Shown: in pieces, positions 26,120 through 35,456 of the stretch
How positions within the stretch are numbered: the stretch's first letter is position 1
Layout of the letters: every line of letters begins with the position of its first letter
Assembly (NCBI GenBank): GCA_965656875.1
Contig: CBFHMJ010000009.1
Location: 169,101-233,100 of the forward strand
Direction of reading: 5' to 3'
Length of the DNA: 64,000 nucleotides
DNA from: CBFHMJ01 sp965656875
GTDB lineage: Bacteria > Pseudomonadota > Gammaproteobacteria > Enterobacterales > Alteromonadaceae
Notes under the pieces: model-generated
Told to the model about the DNA's origin: nothing
The model's input: only the letters and a program-made list of their open reading frames with translations
The model's database searches: none
Position numbers and translations under genes: made by a program

Positions 26120-26423
26120 CGTACCATTAACTGCATTTATTATGTAAACAATTAGCCATTTTTAATAATATTTTGTGAATTAAAAGTCCCCATAAAGCAT
26201 AAGCGATAGTTTTAAAGGGCTATAAAAGAATCAAAATGTATTTAAAACAGATCAAGTGAGACTAAATCCGTACATTTTTGCTCATCTGATGAGTAAGAAG
26301 TTTGATGAAATATTTTTTATGGACTGTACAGCAAGTTAAGAATAGTTATTCGTCGATCATTAAATAACCACTAATTCAACAAACTGTTACATAGTGAGTA
26401 TCGCAATAAATACTAACCAGGGG
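26120..26423. other. AT-rich intergenic region, no gene seen
   Basis: About 300 bp between the end of the flippase gene and the NRPS-operon promoter. It is AT-rich with no credible ORF. It holds a 13-base inverted repeat (CTCATC-T-GATGAG, 26281-26293) and the 8-base palindrome CTGTACAG (26324-26331), either of which could bind a regulator. No clear rho-independent terminator for the flippase gene was found. Confidence 0.5.
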
Positions 26424-27641
26424 TTATTGGTCGTTGGCAGTGTACCGGGTCGTAGCTGTTGCAAAAATCTGATCACGTTGCCTGAAGCAACTGATTGACA
26501 ACAATATCAGAATAACCACTTCTGCCATCAAACGAGATTGCACCGCGCCTTCAGCACCAAAGGCAGGAATCATCATAAAATCAATTAGCAATAAAGTGAT
26601 TACGCCGACAGCGACCACCTGAATATAGCGTTTTTCACCATGCACAGAAAACAAAGTATGCGCTAACAGCATATTGAGCGAGTGAGGCAACAGGGCCAAT
26701 AAAAACCAGCTAATTAATGCAAAACTAGCCTGGTATTTTGGGAAAAATACATCCAGTATCCAGTGTCCGAGTAGCCACCAACCGAGATTAGCCAAGGCAA
26801 TTAACACGCCAATCATGACCAGTGCTTTAATGCCTGTCCTGATTTTCAACTCGCGTTCCGTTGATTGATTCAATTGGTTAAAAAATAAATAGCTGATCGG
26901 GATTAATAATAAAATGCCGACCTCATACAACTGAAATGCAAAGAAATATTCTGAAATATGCTCGGCGTCGAACTCATACAACGTCAGTAACGGCAAGTCC
27001 GTTTTCATAAACGAGGTAGTCACCAGTTCAATAAAGAAGAAGTGCCGTATCGTCGGATGTTTTAGCGGCATTGATAATGACGAAAAGTCACTCTGTTGCC
27101 GTAACGTCCTCAAACCGCCCACCGTCAACAACGCACAGGTAGCAGCCAGTATCGCCGTGGCAAATACGCTATAAACCGTCAACTGACCCACCACCAAAAG
27201 CAGTAGTACGCATCCAGCCAGCCAGACAGTCCGATAAACCGGAATAGCCATCGCATCTTGTTGATATCGTCCCTGACCCCGATTGACCGCGCTAACCATA
27301 TTTAACAGGTGAAGCATGACAAACCCAGCACCACTAATAAGTAGAAGTATGGAATCAAACCATGCGGTTATCGCGATAATACAAAAGGCAATCAGCGCCG
27401 TGACCAGTGCGGTCGCTAACAGAGAAGGTAATGATGCAGCTTGTTGGCTGGACAGTTTGAACAGGGCATCACGATGCCCGAGGTTAATAAATATCAATGC
27501 GATGGCGAATAACGTGGTGTACCAGCCATACTGGGCGTATTCTACTTTGGTGAGTTGATTGGCTAATAACCATAGCAGTATGTAACTCACCACCAGATTG
27601 ATGATGGTGAGTCCTGCATAACGGCTAAAGTCCTTTAACAT
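26424..27641 (-). CDS. Polysaccharide flippase-like membrane protein
   Basis: A 405-aa very hydrophobic protein with about 10-12 predicted membrane segments, a pattern typical of Wzx/MOP-superfamily lipid-linked oligosaccharide flippases. Examples are the N-terminal LTIINLVVSYILLWLLANQL helix and the LLLIPISYLFFNQLN segment after a short polar loop. It lies 11 bp downstream of the PglF/WbpM-type dehydratase gene, so the two are probably cotranscribed. It is one of two Wzx-like genes here; the other is at 44943. It might flip a different lipid-linked glycan or a single initiating sugar. No catalytic motif supports a finer call. Confidence 0.75.
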   Translation of the reverse strand: MLKDFSRYAGLTIINLVVSYILLWLLANQLTKVEYAQYGWYTTLFAIALIFINLGHRDALFKLSSQQAASLPSLLATALVTALIAFCIIAITAWFDSILLLISGAGFVMLHLLNMVSAVNRGQGRYQQDAMAIPVYRTVWLAGCVLLLLVVGQLTVYSVFATAILAATCALLTVGGLRTLRQQSDFSSLSMPLKHPTIRHFFFIELVTTSFMKTDLPLLTLYEFDAEHISEYFFAFQLYEVGILLLIPISYLFFNQLNQSTERELKIRTGIKALVMIGVLIALANLGWWLLGHWILDVFFPKYQASFALISWFLLALLPHSLNMLLAHTLFSVHGEKRYIQVVAVGVITLLLIDFMMIPAFGAEGAVQSRLMAEVVILILLSISCFRQRDQIFATATTRYTANDQ

Positions 27642-27652
27642 TGGCGCAGATG

Positions 27653-29638
27653 CTAGCTTTTTCGCAGCTTATGAATATTATCGTCATTACTATTTGAATG
27701 AGCCTCATCTGACGGTGCTGCATCTGATTCAGCCTCACTTGATAAAGACTCATCAGTATCACGCTGCCAGATCAAATCAACTAACGGTGATACTGGCGTA
27801 TAACCTGTCGGTGCGTTTTCTAATAACGAACGGACCATCTCACCATCATGTTTGTTCATGGCTTTAATCATCGTATCCATGAAATCCGTCAGCGCTTCAT
27901 TCGACATCACTAACTCCATTGCTCGCATGATACGAGGATGAGATGTCCCGTGAACTTCACCACCAATCAGTAATTCTTCATAAAGTTTCTCGCCAGGTCT
28001 GAGCCCAGAAAACACGATTTCAATATCGCCATCCGGGTTGTCGGCATTTCTGACGGATAACCCCATCAGGTTAATCATCTGCTCGGCCATATCAGCGATT
28101 TTAACCGGACGCCCCATATCCAGCACAAAGACTTCCCCGCCTTCTGCCATCGCACCCGCCTGAATTACCAGAGATGCAGCCTCCGGAATAGTCATAAAAT
28201 AACGAGTGATTTCAGCGTGAGTGACGGTGACCGGACCGCCAGCTTCAATTTGCTTGCGAAAGAGGGGAATAACCGAACCAGAAGAACCCAGTACATTACC
28301 AAATCGCACCATACTGAAAACGGTGCGTTGACTCCGGCTGGCCAGATCCTGAACCACCAGTTCAGCCAGTCGTTTACTGGTTCCCATCACATTAGTTGGC
28401 CGCACGGCTTTATCAGTTGATACCAACACAAAGTGTTCGACATTAAATTTAAGCGCCGCATCAGCAACGGTTTTAGTACCCCAGACATTGTTTTTTAATC
28501 CGGCAGCAATATTGTATTCCACCAGAGGCACATGCTTGTACGCTGCTGCATGATAGATGGTTTGCACCTGGTAATGACCAACAATCTGTTCCACCAGTTC
28601 CTTATCCTGAACACTGCCCATCACCGGTAAAATCGTCAGTTCCGGTGCCATCGCTCGTAACTCAGCATCAATGGAATAGAGATTAAATTCGCTCAGTTCA
28701 AAAATAATCAGTTGTTCTGGTTTGCGTTTAACAATCTGACGGCATAATTCTGAACCGATTGAACCACCAGCCCCTGTCACCAACACCGTTTTGGCACTTA
28801 TGCATTTGTCCATTAACGCAGGTTCCGGCGCAACCGCTTCTCGTCCCAGCAGATCCTGAATATCAATGTTGCGTAACTGACTGATATTCACTTTACCGCT
28901 CACCAGATCAGCACTTCCGGGAATCGTCAGAATCTCCACTCCTAAAGCATTTATCCGATTAAAAATGCCCTGCCGTTGTTGTGTGGAAGCACTTGGAATA
29001 GCAAACAGAACTTTTTGGATCTTCTGTTTTTCAATCAGCGAGGCGATTTTTGCAGGTGAATACACGGGAACACCAGCCAGGGACGTTCCTTGCCGTTGCT
29101 CATCATCATCAACAAACAATACCGGTTCATATTCCGCCCCGTTTTGCAATGACAAACAAAGCTGCCAACCAGACGAACCAGCGCCATAAATAGCCACTGG
29201 AATTTGATTAGAGCCATTCTGCGTATTAATCAAGCCACGGATAACCAAACGGGAACCCGCGACAAAAATCATGATCAATGTTGCATAAATGAAAGGCGTG
29301 GAGCGGGGTAAATCGACTTTGAAAGTAAAAAGCAGGGCGAGTAACAGGAAGACAGAACCCACGGTTCCCCAGAAAATATTAGACAGAACTTTTACGTCCA
29401 GGTATCGAATGATGGCTCGATAAAGCCCAAGGTTAACCCAAATGAGAATAGAACCGATAACCAGACCTACAATCACATAGCTCAGTTCTGGTTTGTACCA
29501 GGCGGTCCAGTTTTCGCCGACCCGGATGAACAGAGCACCAATTAACGCGGCAGCAATAAACAGCGCATCAACAAAAACGGTAATAGTGCGCTTTAACCAA
29601 CGTGGCACCTCAAAAAATCGATAAATCAGGCTTAGCAT
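27653..29638 (-). CDS. Nucleotide-sugar 4,6-dehydratase, PglF/WbpM/CapD type
   Basis: A 661-aa inner-membrane protein converting UDP-GlcNAc to the 4-keto-6-deoxy intermediate for QuiNAc, FucNAc or bacillosamine sugars. The N-terminal ~130 residues have four hydrophobic segments. A first nucleotide-binding fold follows (IYGAGSSGWQL). The catalytic Rossmann domain starts at VLVTGAGGSIGSELCRQIV near residue 287. The active site reads STDKAVRPTNVMGTSK, with Met in place of the usual short-chain-dehydrogenase Tyr, the Ser-Met-Lys triad known for WbpM/PglF. Length matches that family. The acidic Ser/Asp-rich C-terminal tail is extra. It would supply the aminotransferase/acetyltransferase pair at 31963-33774. 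Confidence 0.92.
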   Translation of the reverse strand: MLSLIYRFFEVPRWLKRTITVFVDALFIAAALIGALFIRVGENWTAWYKPELSYVIVGLVIGSILIWVNLGLYRAIIRYLDVKVLSNIFWGTVGSVFLLLALLFTFKVDLPRSTPFIYATLIMIFVAGSRLVIRGLINTQNGSNQIPVAIYGAGSSGWQLCLSLQNGAEYEPVLFVDDDEQRQGTSLAGVPVYSPAKIASLIEKQKIQKVLFAIPSASTQQRQGIFNRINALGVEILTIPGSADLVSGKVNISQLRNIDIQDLLGREAVAPEPALMDKCISAKTVLVTGAGGSIGSELCRQIVKRKPEQLIIFELSEFNLYSIDAELRAMAPELTILPVMGSVQDKELVEQIVGHYQVQTIYHAAAYKHVPLVEYNIAAGLKNNVWGTKTVADAALKFNVEHFVLVSTDKAVRPTNVMGTSKRLAELVVQDLASRSQRTVFSMVRFGNVLGSSGSVIPLFRKQIEAGGPVTVTHAEITRYFMTIPEAASLVIQAGAMAEGGEVFVLDMGRPVKIADMAEQMINLMGLSVRNADNPDGDIEIVFSGLRPGEKLYEELLIGGEVHGTSHPRIMRAMELVMSNEALTDFMDTMIKAMNKHDGEMVRSLLENAPTGYTPVSPLVDLIWQRDTDESLSSEAESDAAPSDEAHSNSNDDNIHKLRKS

Positions 29639-29757
29639 GGGGGGATTATTATTACTCTTATCAGGTGGACCGATCCTACTGTAATACTGCGCTCAAGTCA
29701 CTCTGAAGGCAGCGAATATACACGGATTTCAATAATTACTACCAAGGTACAGAGTAA

Positions 29758-29768
29758 TGCGGTAGCAT
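29758..29768 (+). promoter_or_regulatory. ops (RfaH recruitment)-like element
   Basis: TGCGGTAGCAT matches the E. coli ops consensus GGCGGTAGYNT at all positions but the first. It lies 31 bp upstream of the plus-strand ligase/polymerase start, in the leader where RfaH-dependent anti-termination signals occur in O-antigen and LPS operons. The rest of the JUMPstart sequence is not clearly present. Confidence 0.5.
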
Positions 29769-29799
29769 TTCGGCGAATTCAGCATAAAAACAACACGAT

Positions 29800-31911
29800 A
29801 TGAATCTTCCACAACGTCCTTATTTCAAACACGCGGGTGTTTTTTCGTTCCTTTTCCTGTTATCCATCCTTTATCCGGCAGGTTTTCATCCATCATTAAA
29901 TGTGCCGGTTTCGCCACTGGTTTTGGTATTGCTTGGTTGTACCGTTCTTATAACGGCATGGCGAACTCACACCATTCGTTCGTTCTGGCAACAAAACAGA
30001 GGCATCATCAGCGCCAGTTCAATCTGGTTTATGCTAAGTGCAATATCACTTTATCTGAATATCGACAGTTATCCTGATAGAGCAACGTTTCTCAGGTGGG
30101 GCGTTATTTTTGTTATTTTCCCACTGGCTATTCCACTGGCTATTATGCTGGCACAAATGCCTGACAAAAAGCATTTCAACAAGCATCAACTGGCATCCCT
30201 GATACCAACACTTCCGGTCGTGATTGCACTCTTTCTACCATTGATGGCAGTCTGGCAAGCGATTGATTTTCAGTCATACGCTTATGTCGCTCAGTTTCTG
30301 CTCGCCGCGGCAGAGATGGACCCAATTAATATTCGAGGTGTCTTCCCGATTAGCACCGATCTGGGTGCAATCAGTGGCATCTTGTTTATCACATCGACCG
30401 TTCTGCTCACCCAAACACCACGACATCAACGTAAAACCATCCTTATCCTGAGTCTGATTAGTGGATTAAATGCCTGTGCCGGTCTAATGAGTGGTGCGAG
30501 AATATTTATACTCATGTCATTACTTGGCGCAATTGCGCTAACCTTTCAGTTATTTCGACATCGTAAACAGGTTCTTTTTGCGCTCACAGGATTGGGAGCA
30601 ATGTGCCTGACCGCTATTTTTCAGTTTATTCCGCTTCATACTGCAGCCAAGTTATCTCAGTCTTACCCCGCTGTTATTCACTTCAAATTAGGTATTCCTG
30701 TCGCCTTACGTGACTTGCTGCCTAATTTTAGTGCCAGTGCGTTAGGTGACAGAGAGCCAATCTGGACGCGAGCGATGGAACAAATGATGGAACATCCGTT
30801 CACGGGTATCAGTAATGGCGCTTTCCGACTGTTGGGTGAGCAGGAAGGTGAGACACGCATTAATAATGCGCATAATGCTTTCCTACAAGCAGGTGTGGAT
30901 GCAGGTATATTTGGCTTTATTTTAGTGTTGGCTCTGGCATTCTGGTTATTGGTTAAAACTCGCCACAGGGTGATGTTTCCGGTTGTCGTCGCCATTGTTG
31001 GTAGTCTGTGCGTCGATAATTTTACAGACCACAGTTTTCCCTGGATTCTCATTGCATGCAGCATCGCCTGCCTGTCACCGCTGTATCAAACCGTCGATCT
31101 AAACGTTTCTGAGCGACTTGCAGTAAAGCCGGTAGTAGCGCTGGCAGGTATAGTTGGTGCGCTTTCCATAATGAATTACCTGAACACTGTCAGCCACTTC
31201 AAACACATGCCGTTATCACAACAAGCAAATCAAGCATTCACCCTGTCGTCAGGTTCAGCTTCAGAAACCTCACCCGTGTTTGTCACACCTACTCTTTTCA
31301 ATGCACTGAAAACAGATCATTCGGACTCAATATTTATCCGCTGGCCAACACTCAATAACCAGCATTTGTGCAACTACATTTATCCAAAGTCTTCTATTCT
31401 CAGCGATACGCCCGTCAATTCACCTGCGGTTTTCAATACAGAGCTAAGTTCAGCTCTTTATCTGGCTAAACCCACGATCCATGATTGTCAGTTAACGCTC
31501 GATAATCCGCTACACATACAACACTGGACCAGTAACCTGGGCGAATACGTCTCTCAGCATCTTGTAAAACAGTCGTCAGGGACAGCATTACGACTCATGT
31601 ACGACGGTGTAGCCGTCTGGTCACCCAGATTTATGCTGAATAACAAATCGTTCATTCAATTAACGGCCAACGGTATTGCGGTTTCAGGCCAGTACCCTGA
31701 GCTGATGATTACCATTTATGATGGTGATACAGGTAAGAAACTCAAAGATTTCAGACAAATTATTCATGAACAAAATACTGAGTTAAAACTCGATATCTCC
31801 GATTACAACGTGCAACGAGGCTTTATTAAACTTCGTTTATTGAACTACAAGTACAATTCAAACGAACATCAATACCAGATTGTGTATATAAAAAACGCCG
31901 GATTGCACTAG
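29800..31911 (+). CDS. O-antigen ligase/polymerase family (WaaL/Wzy-like) membrane protein
   Basis: A 703-aa protein. The first ~430 residues form about 10-12 membrane segments. A large loop contains a GISNGAFRLLG stretch followed by the RINNAHNAFLQAGVDAGIFG motif, which carries the conserved His typical of WaaL/Wzy_C proteins. The last ~230 residues form a polar, beta-rich domain probably in the periplasm, longer than in standard WaaL. It would join undecaprenyl-PP-linked glycan to lipid A core or another acceptor, or polymerise repeats; the window cannot distinguish these. It is the only plus-strand gene in the central locus, diverging from the PglF-type dehydratase and converging on the aminotransferase. 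An ops-like element precedes it. Confidence 0.8.
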   Translation: MNLPQRPYFKHAGVFSFLFLLSILYPAGFHPSLNVPVSPLVLVLLGCTVLITAWRTHTIRSFWQQNRGIISASSIWFMLSAISLYLNIDSYPDRATFLRWGVIFVIFPLAIPLAIMLAQMPDKKHFNKHQLASLIPTLPVVIALFLPLMAVWQAIDFQSYAYVAQFLLAAAEMDPINIRGVFPISTDLGAISGILFITSTVLLTQTPRHQRKTILILSLISGLNACAGLMSGARIFILMSLLGAIALTFQLFRHRKQVLFALTGLGAMCLTAIFQFIPLHTAAKLSQSYPAVIHFKLGIPVALRDLLPNFSASALGDREPIWTRAMEQMMEHPFTGISNGAFRLLGEQEGETRINNAHNAFLQAGVDAGIFGFILVLALAFWLLVKTRHRVMFPVVVAIVGSLCVDNFTDHSFPWILIACSIACLSPLYQTVDLNVSERLAVKPVVALAGIVGALSIMNYLNTVSHFKHMPLSQQANQAFTLSSGSASETSPVFVTPTLFNALKTDHSDSIFIRWPTLNNQHLCNYIYPKSSILSDTPVNSPAVFNTELSSALYLAKPTIHDCQLTLDNPLHIQHWTSNLGEYVSQHLVKQSSGTALRLMYDGVAVWSPRFMLNNKSFIQLTANGIAVSGQYPELMITIYDGDTGKKLKDFRQIIHEQNTELKLDISDYNVQRGFIKLRLLNYKYNSNEHQYQIVYIKNAGLH

Positions 31912-31925
31912 CAAATTCCGGCGTT
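31891..31925 (-). terminator. Rho-independent terminator of the fnl-pgl operon
   Basis: AACGCCGGA (31894-31902) and TCCGGCGTT (31917-31925) form a 9-bp GC-rich stem with a 14-nt loop. Read on the minus strand the stem is followed by TTTTTATATA, a canonical terminator about 38 bp after the aminotransferase stop. It overlaps the last codons and the TAG stop of the convergent plus-strand gene. Confidence 0.8.
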
Positions 31926-31962
31926 CATTACATGTTGAGTTTATAAAGATATATCGAAGGTC

Positions 31963-33138
31963 TTATTTCTGTGCATCCCTTAGCACCTGCTGCAACGCTT
32001 CACAGGTCGCTGCTATTTCTTCTTCAGTCAGTGTTGGGTGAACCACAAACATCAAACTGGTTTCTCCCAGTTGTCTGGCGACAGGTAATCGTTCTGATGG
32101 TCTGTAGTCAGTGCCATCAAATGCTTTTTCAAGATACACTTCTGAACAACTCCCCTGCATACATGGGATGCCTTGTTTATTCAGTGCTTCAATAATACCA
32201 TCGCGAGTCCAGCCCTCTGCCAGATTGTCAGGATTTACAAACAAATAATGTTTGTACTCTGCATGTTCAAATCCTTCAGGAACATCCACAGTACGCACGA
32301 CATTAAATGCTGATGCTACTGCATCAATTTTCGCTGCATTTGCCTGCCTTGCTGCAGTCCAGGACGCCATACGAGTTAACTGAATTCGGCCAATTGCGCC
32401 TTGCATTTCAGTCATTCGCCAGTTTGTACCAAAGTTCTCGTGAACCCATCTGAAACCCGGCGGATGCTCCCGTTCATAAACAGCTTCCCAGCTTTTACCG
32501 TGATCTTTATAAGACCACATTGCTCGCCACAGCGCCTCATCATTGGTGGTAACCATGCCGCCTTCACCACCAGTTGTCATAATCTTGTCCTGACAGAATG
32601 ACCATGCACCAATATGACCAATCGAGCCAACAGGTCGGCCCTTGTATTTAGCGCCATGAGCCTGAGCACAATCCTCAATGACCTTGATACCATGCTTGTC
32701 AGCTAATGCCATAATTGGGTCCATATCAGCAGGCATTCCAGCCAGATGAACAACCACAATCGCTTTAGTTCGGTCAGTAATAACAGGTTCTATAGTACTT
32801 GCTTCGATATTTTGAGAATTTGCATCTACATCAGCAAACACCGGCGTAGCGCCAGCAGTAACAACCGAAGAAACAGACGCCAAGAAGGTTCTTGACGTCA
32901 CGATTACTTCGTCACCAGAGCCAATACTCAAAGCCTTTAGAGCCAAATCCAGTGCGACCGTGCCATTTGCTAATGCAATCGCATATTCTGTGCCTGACCA
33001 CGCTGCAAATTCCTTTTCAAACGAGCGACATTCCTGCCCCGTCCAATAGTTCACTTTGTTAGACAATACGACTTTCTGAACCGCATCCGCTTCTTCTTTG
33101 GTAAAGCTTGGCCAGGGGGAGAATTTTGTGTTTAACAT
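31963..33138 (-). CDS. DegT/DnrJ/EryC1 (PglE-like) sugar aminotransferase
   Basis: A 391-aa PLP enzyme that transaminates a 4-keto nucleotide sugar, probably the product of the PglF-type dehydratase. Landmarks are ANGTVALDLALKAL near residue 60, EDCAQAHGA near 160, and the PLP-lysine region SFCQDKIMTTGGEGGMV near 185, where the Lys of CQDK is the Schiff-base residue. Length is normal for the family. ATG 33138 has AGAGG five to six bases upstream. It is the last gene of the operon, next to the PglD-like acetyltransferase, which suggests successive 4-amination and N-acetylation as in bacillosamine synthesis. The exact sugar cannot be read from sequence. Confidence 0.9.
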   Translation of the reverse strand: MLNTKFSPWPSFTKEEADAVQKVVLSNKVNYWTGQECRSFEKEFAAWSGTEYAIALANGTVALDLALKALSIGSGDEVIVTSRTFLASVSSVVTAGATPVFADVDANSQNIEASTIEPVITDRTKAIVVVHLAGMPADMDPIMALADKHGIKVIEDCAQAHGAKYKGRPVGSIGHIGAWSFCQDKIMTTGGEGGMVTTNDEALWRAMWSYKDHGKSWEAVYEREHPPGFRWVHENFGTNWRMTEMQGAIGRIQLTRMASWTAARQANAAKIDAVASAFNVVRTVDVPEGFEHAEYKHYLFVNPDNLAEGWTRDGIIEALNKQGIPCMQGSCSEVYLEKAFDGTDYRPSERLPVARQLGETSLMFVVHPTLTEEEIAATCEALQQVLRDAQK

Positions 33139-33147
33139 GAATGCCTC

Positions 33148-33774
33148 TTAACATTTAACAGGTTTGGCAGGAACACCGACAACCGTTTCGTTACTTCCAA
33201 TGTTTTTAACTACAGCAGCTCCAACACCAACAGTTGTGTAGTCACCAATACTAATTTGATTTTTAACCGAACCACCAAGACCGATCCAACTGCCTTTCCC
33301 AATAGTCACTTGCCCGCCAATACAAGCATTAGGGCTTAAGTGAGCATAATCTGATACAACACAATCATGTTCGACGATTGCCCCCGTGTTAATGATGCAG
33401 GATTTCCCGATATGACTGTCTGCATTGACAATAGCGCCAGGCATCACGACGCTGCCAGGGCCAATTGATGCTGACGGCGAAATAATGGCACTGGGATGAA
33501 TTAACGTGGCAACCGGGATGTCGTTTGCTTCCAGAAATTCATGCTTTTGCTGTCGTATTTCGTTATTGCCAATACCAATAACGACTGCATTATCAGCATA
33601 ATCCGATAATAACGCCTGTGAATCCCCAGCAATGTTGAACGAACCAACGGACGTTTTAGCTGGGAATGCATCATCATAAAACACTATTTCCTGCCAGCAC
33701 TGTTGAGCCAGCGCGATATCAGCAACCACTTTGCCATGACCACTGGCACCCAGGATAAATAGTTTTTTGTTCAT
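33148..33774 (-). CDS. PglD/NeuD-type sugar O/N-acetyltransferase
   Basis: A 208-aa left-handed beta-helix acetyltransferase. The N-terminus MNKKLFILGASGHGKVVADI is the UDP-sugar-binding fold of the PglD/NeuD family. The C-terminal half shows hexapeptide repeats (VVMPGAIVNADSHIG, INTGAIVEHDCVV), and His of IVEHDC is the expected catalytic base. It ends VVGVPAKPVKC, as usual. I start at ATG 33774 rather than an upstream codon because GAGA lies seven bases before it and family members begin here. Likely reaction: acetyl-CoA-dependent N-acetylation of a UDP-4-amino sugar made by the neighbouring aminotransferase. Confidence 0.88.
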   Translation of the reverse strand: MNKKLFILGASGHGKVVADIALAQQCWQEIVFYDDAFPAKTSVGSFNIAGDSQALLSDYADNAVVIGIGNNEIRQQKHEFLEANDIPVATLIHPSAIISPSASIGPGSVVMPGAIVNADSHIGKSCIINTGAIVEHDCVVSDYAHLSPNACIGGQVTIGKGSWIGLGGSVKNQISIGDYTTVGVGAAVVKNIGSNETVVGVPAKPVKC

Positions 33775-33825
33775 ATTTGTCTCAGTATGTTGTCTGGCAT
33801 TCGTCTTGAACAAATGGGCTTTCTA

Positions 33826-34503
33826 TCAATCGATGCTTCTGATAGTCATAAATGCTTCTGCGGCTACAGCCCCCACTGTAGCGCCTCGATAACGGGCCAA
33901 AGCTACAATAGCGTCCTCCGAACGAGGGTGAGGAAAAGGGTGCAATTGAGACTCAAAGCAACGCATAGTCTCACACTTGGCAGTCAAATCGTCTTCTTCT
34001 AATGCGACAAAATGATTGGGAACAAATGCCATTTCAGGCGTCGGATGCCCCCACTCCGTTTCACTTAATGTTTCGTAAGCATAAATCTTCTTCACACTTT
34101 GGTTGCCAACAGGTCTCGCAGCGACTAATGCTGCATTGTAAATAGCACCATGATCCAGGTGTAAGTCGCCTTTATGTGGGATATACAGTATCGTGGGTTT
34201 TATCTGATTAATGAGTTTGCTGATTGCCGTTGCAAGCTTATATTGAGGATATTGTTCAAGTTGAGGCGCAGGAAATTCTTCAAATATCGTCTCTTTAATG
34301 CCCAGACTTTTATGTGCAGTAATGCATTCTTCTCGAATCTGATTCACCAGTCCCTGTGAAAACAATTCAGGCGCACCTTCAGCAGCATTTGTCATCACGG
34401 CAACAGAAACACTATCGCCTTGTCGGATATGCTTAGCTATTGCTCCTCCGCATCCTAAGATCTCATCATCGGCATGGGGAGCAAGAACAAGTACTCTATT
34501 CAT
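33826..34503 (-). CDS. PIG-L/LmbE-family N-acetyl sugar deacetylase
   Basis: A 225-aa zinc-dependent deacetylase of the PIG-L/LmbE/MshB family. The metal motif is PHADDE near residue 9 (variant of PHPDDE) with the second His in HLDHGAIYNAA near residue 117. Its start overlaps the formyltransferase stop by four bases (ATGA), so the two are translationally coupled. Likely role: removing an N-acetyl group from a sugar so the free amine can be formylated or otherwise substituted. The substrate is unknown. Confidence 0.85.
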   Translation of the reverse strand: MNRVLVLAPHADDEILGCGGAIAKHIRQGDSVSVAVMTNAAEGAPELFSQGLVNQIREECITAHKSLGIKETIFEEFPAPQLEQYPQYKLATAISKLINQIKPTILYIPHKGDLHLDHGAIYNAALVAARPVGNQSVKKIYAYETLSETEWGHPTPEMAFVPNHFVALEEDDLTAKCETMRCFESQLHPFPHPRSEDAIVALARYRGATVGAVAAEAFMTIRSID

Positions 34504-35456
34504 TCATCAATTCCCAATTTTTGCTTAATACGCTGAAGTTCATTGTAAAGATTATGAATTTCAACCTGTTCGAGAAAGCCCAGACGCTCTCCAACTCCGG
34601 GTTTCGGCTGACCATCAGTCAAATACAACCAAATCAACCCCGAACCACACTGAACCAGAATGCGATTATCAACAACTTTTAATACCCGCCCCGGACTACC
34701 TTGTATATTCAGATCAGCTTCAATGTCCGACTGTAATACAACAAAAGGATTATGGCGGTAGTAGGTGAAAGCCCCCGGGTGAGGATGTGTCGCCGCTTTT
34801 ACCACGCGATCAATACGTTGTGCTGACCAGGAAAAGTCAATGAGTCCATCATCAGGTTTACGAACGCCATACTCTGTTGCCTGAGTATGATCTTGCGGCT
34901 CAGGATCCCAGATGCCTTGTTTAAGCTCAGGCAACCAGGAATCTAATGCTGTAGACATCGCCGCCAACAGTTTTTCTTCAACAGTGCCTGCATCATCGTT
35001 AGCAGTCACTTCGAAATCTTGTCGGACAAAAACAGGACCGACATCTGGCTCTTTGGCAAGCGCAAAAAAACAAGCTGCTCCATCTTCCTGATTCATCACC
35101 ATCCATGCAATCGGTGCTCTTCCTCTACCTCTGGGCAACGCTGTTGGATGAAACCCAACAGCGCCAATGGTCGGTAAATCAATAATTTCCTGACACACAA
35201 GCTGAGAAAAACCAACAACAAACAACACATCAAGATTGGCGGCAGCTATGTCATCAACATGTTGATTAATCTGTTTAAACCCCTTGTAATTCAGCCCCTG
35301 ATGTTTCGCAATTTTTGATAAGTCAGCATAAGCACTAACATTTTTTGCGTTAGTTGGCTCATATCCCATCACCAGGGCAATATCCATATCATGACGAATT
35401 AAGGCTTCAAGCGTTACACGGGTACTGTTAACAGCTCCAATTAACCCAATCCTCAT
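34500..35456 (-). CDS. N10-formyl-THF-dependent sugar formyltransferase-like protein
   Basis: A 318-aa protein of the formyltransferase fold. The active-site region is GFHPTALPRGRGRAPIAW near residue 105, and EPDVGPVFVRQDF carries the expected catalytic Asp. The His-Pro and RGRAP elements are kept, but the Asn two residues before the catalytic His in ArnA/Fmt is Gly here. I start at ATG 35456: GGGGGA sits five bases upstream and the ATGA overlaps the sugar-transferase stop. Pairing with a PIG-L deacetylase suggests an N-formyl sugar is made from an N-acetyl sugar; this is inference. The C-terminal ~110 residues contain a usual Fmt_C-like fold. Confidence 0.82.
   Translation of the reverse strand: MRIGLIGAVNSTRVTLEALIRHDMDIALVMGYEPTNAKNVSAYADLSKIAKHQGLNYKGFKQINQHVDDIAAANLDVLFVVGFSQLVCQEIIDLPTIGAVGFHPTALPRGRGRAPIAWMVMNQEDGAACFFALAKEPDVGPVFVRQDFEVTANDDAGTVEEKLLAAMSTALDSWLPELKQGIWDPEPQDHTQATEYGVRKPDDGLIDFSWSAQRIDRVVKAATHPHPGAFTYYRHNPFVVLQSDIEADLNIQGSPGRVLKVVDNRILVQCGSGLIWLYLTDGQPKPGVGERLGFLEQVEIHNLYNELQRIKQKLGIDE

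Noticed and set aside
26324..26331. SOS/LexA-type operator at CTGTACAG
   Set aside because: LexA boxes need CTG-N10-CAG spacing; this is an 8-base palindrome only and is far from the promoter.
26062..26423. Fur box upstream of the NRPS operon (siderophore hypothesis)
   Set aside because: No sequence near the 19-bp Fur consensus was seen, and no hydroxamate or catechol genes are in the window.
30678..31064. 128-aa minus-strand ORF inside the ligase/polymerase gene
   Set aside because: Antisense shadow of a clear membrane-protein gene, with no ribosome site or family features.
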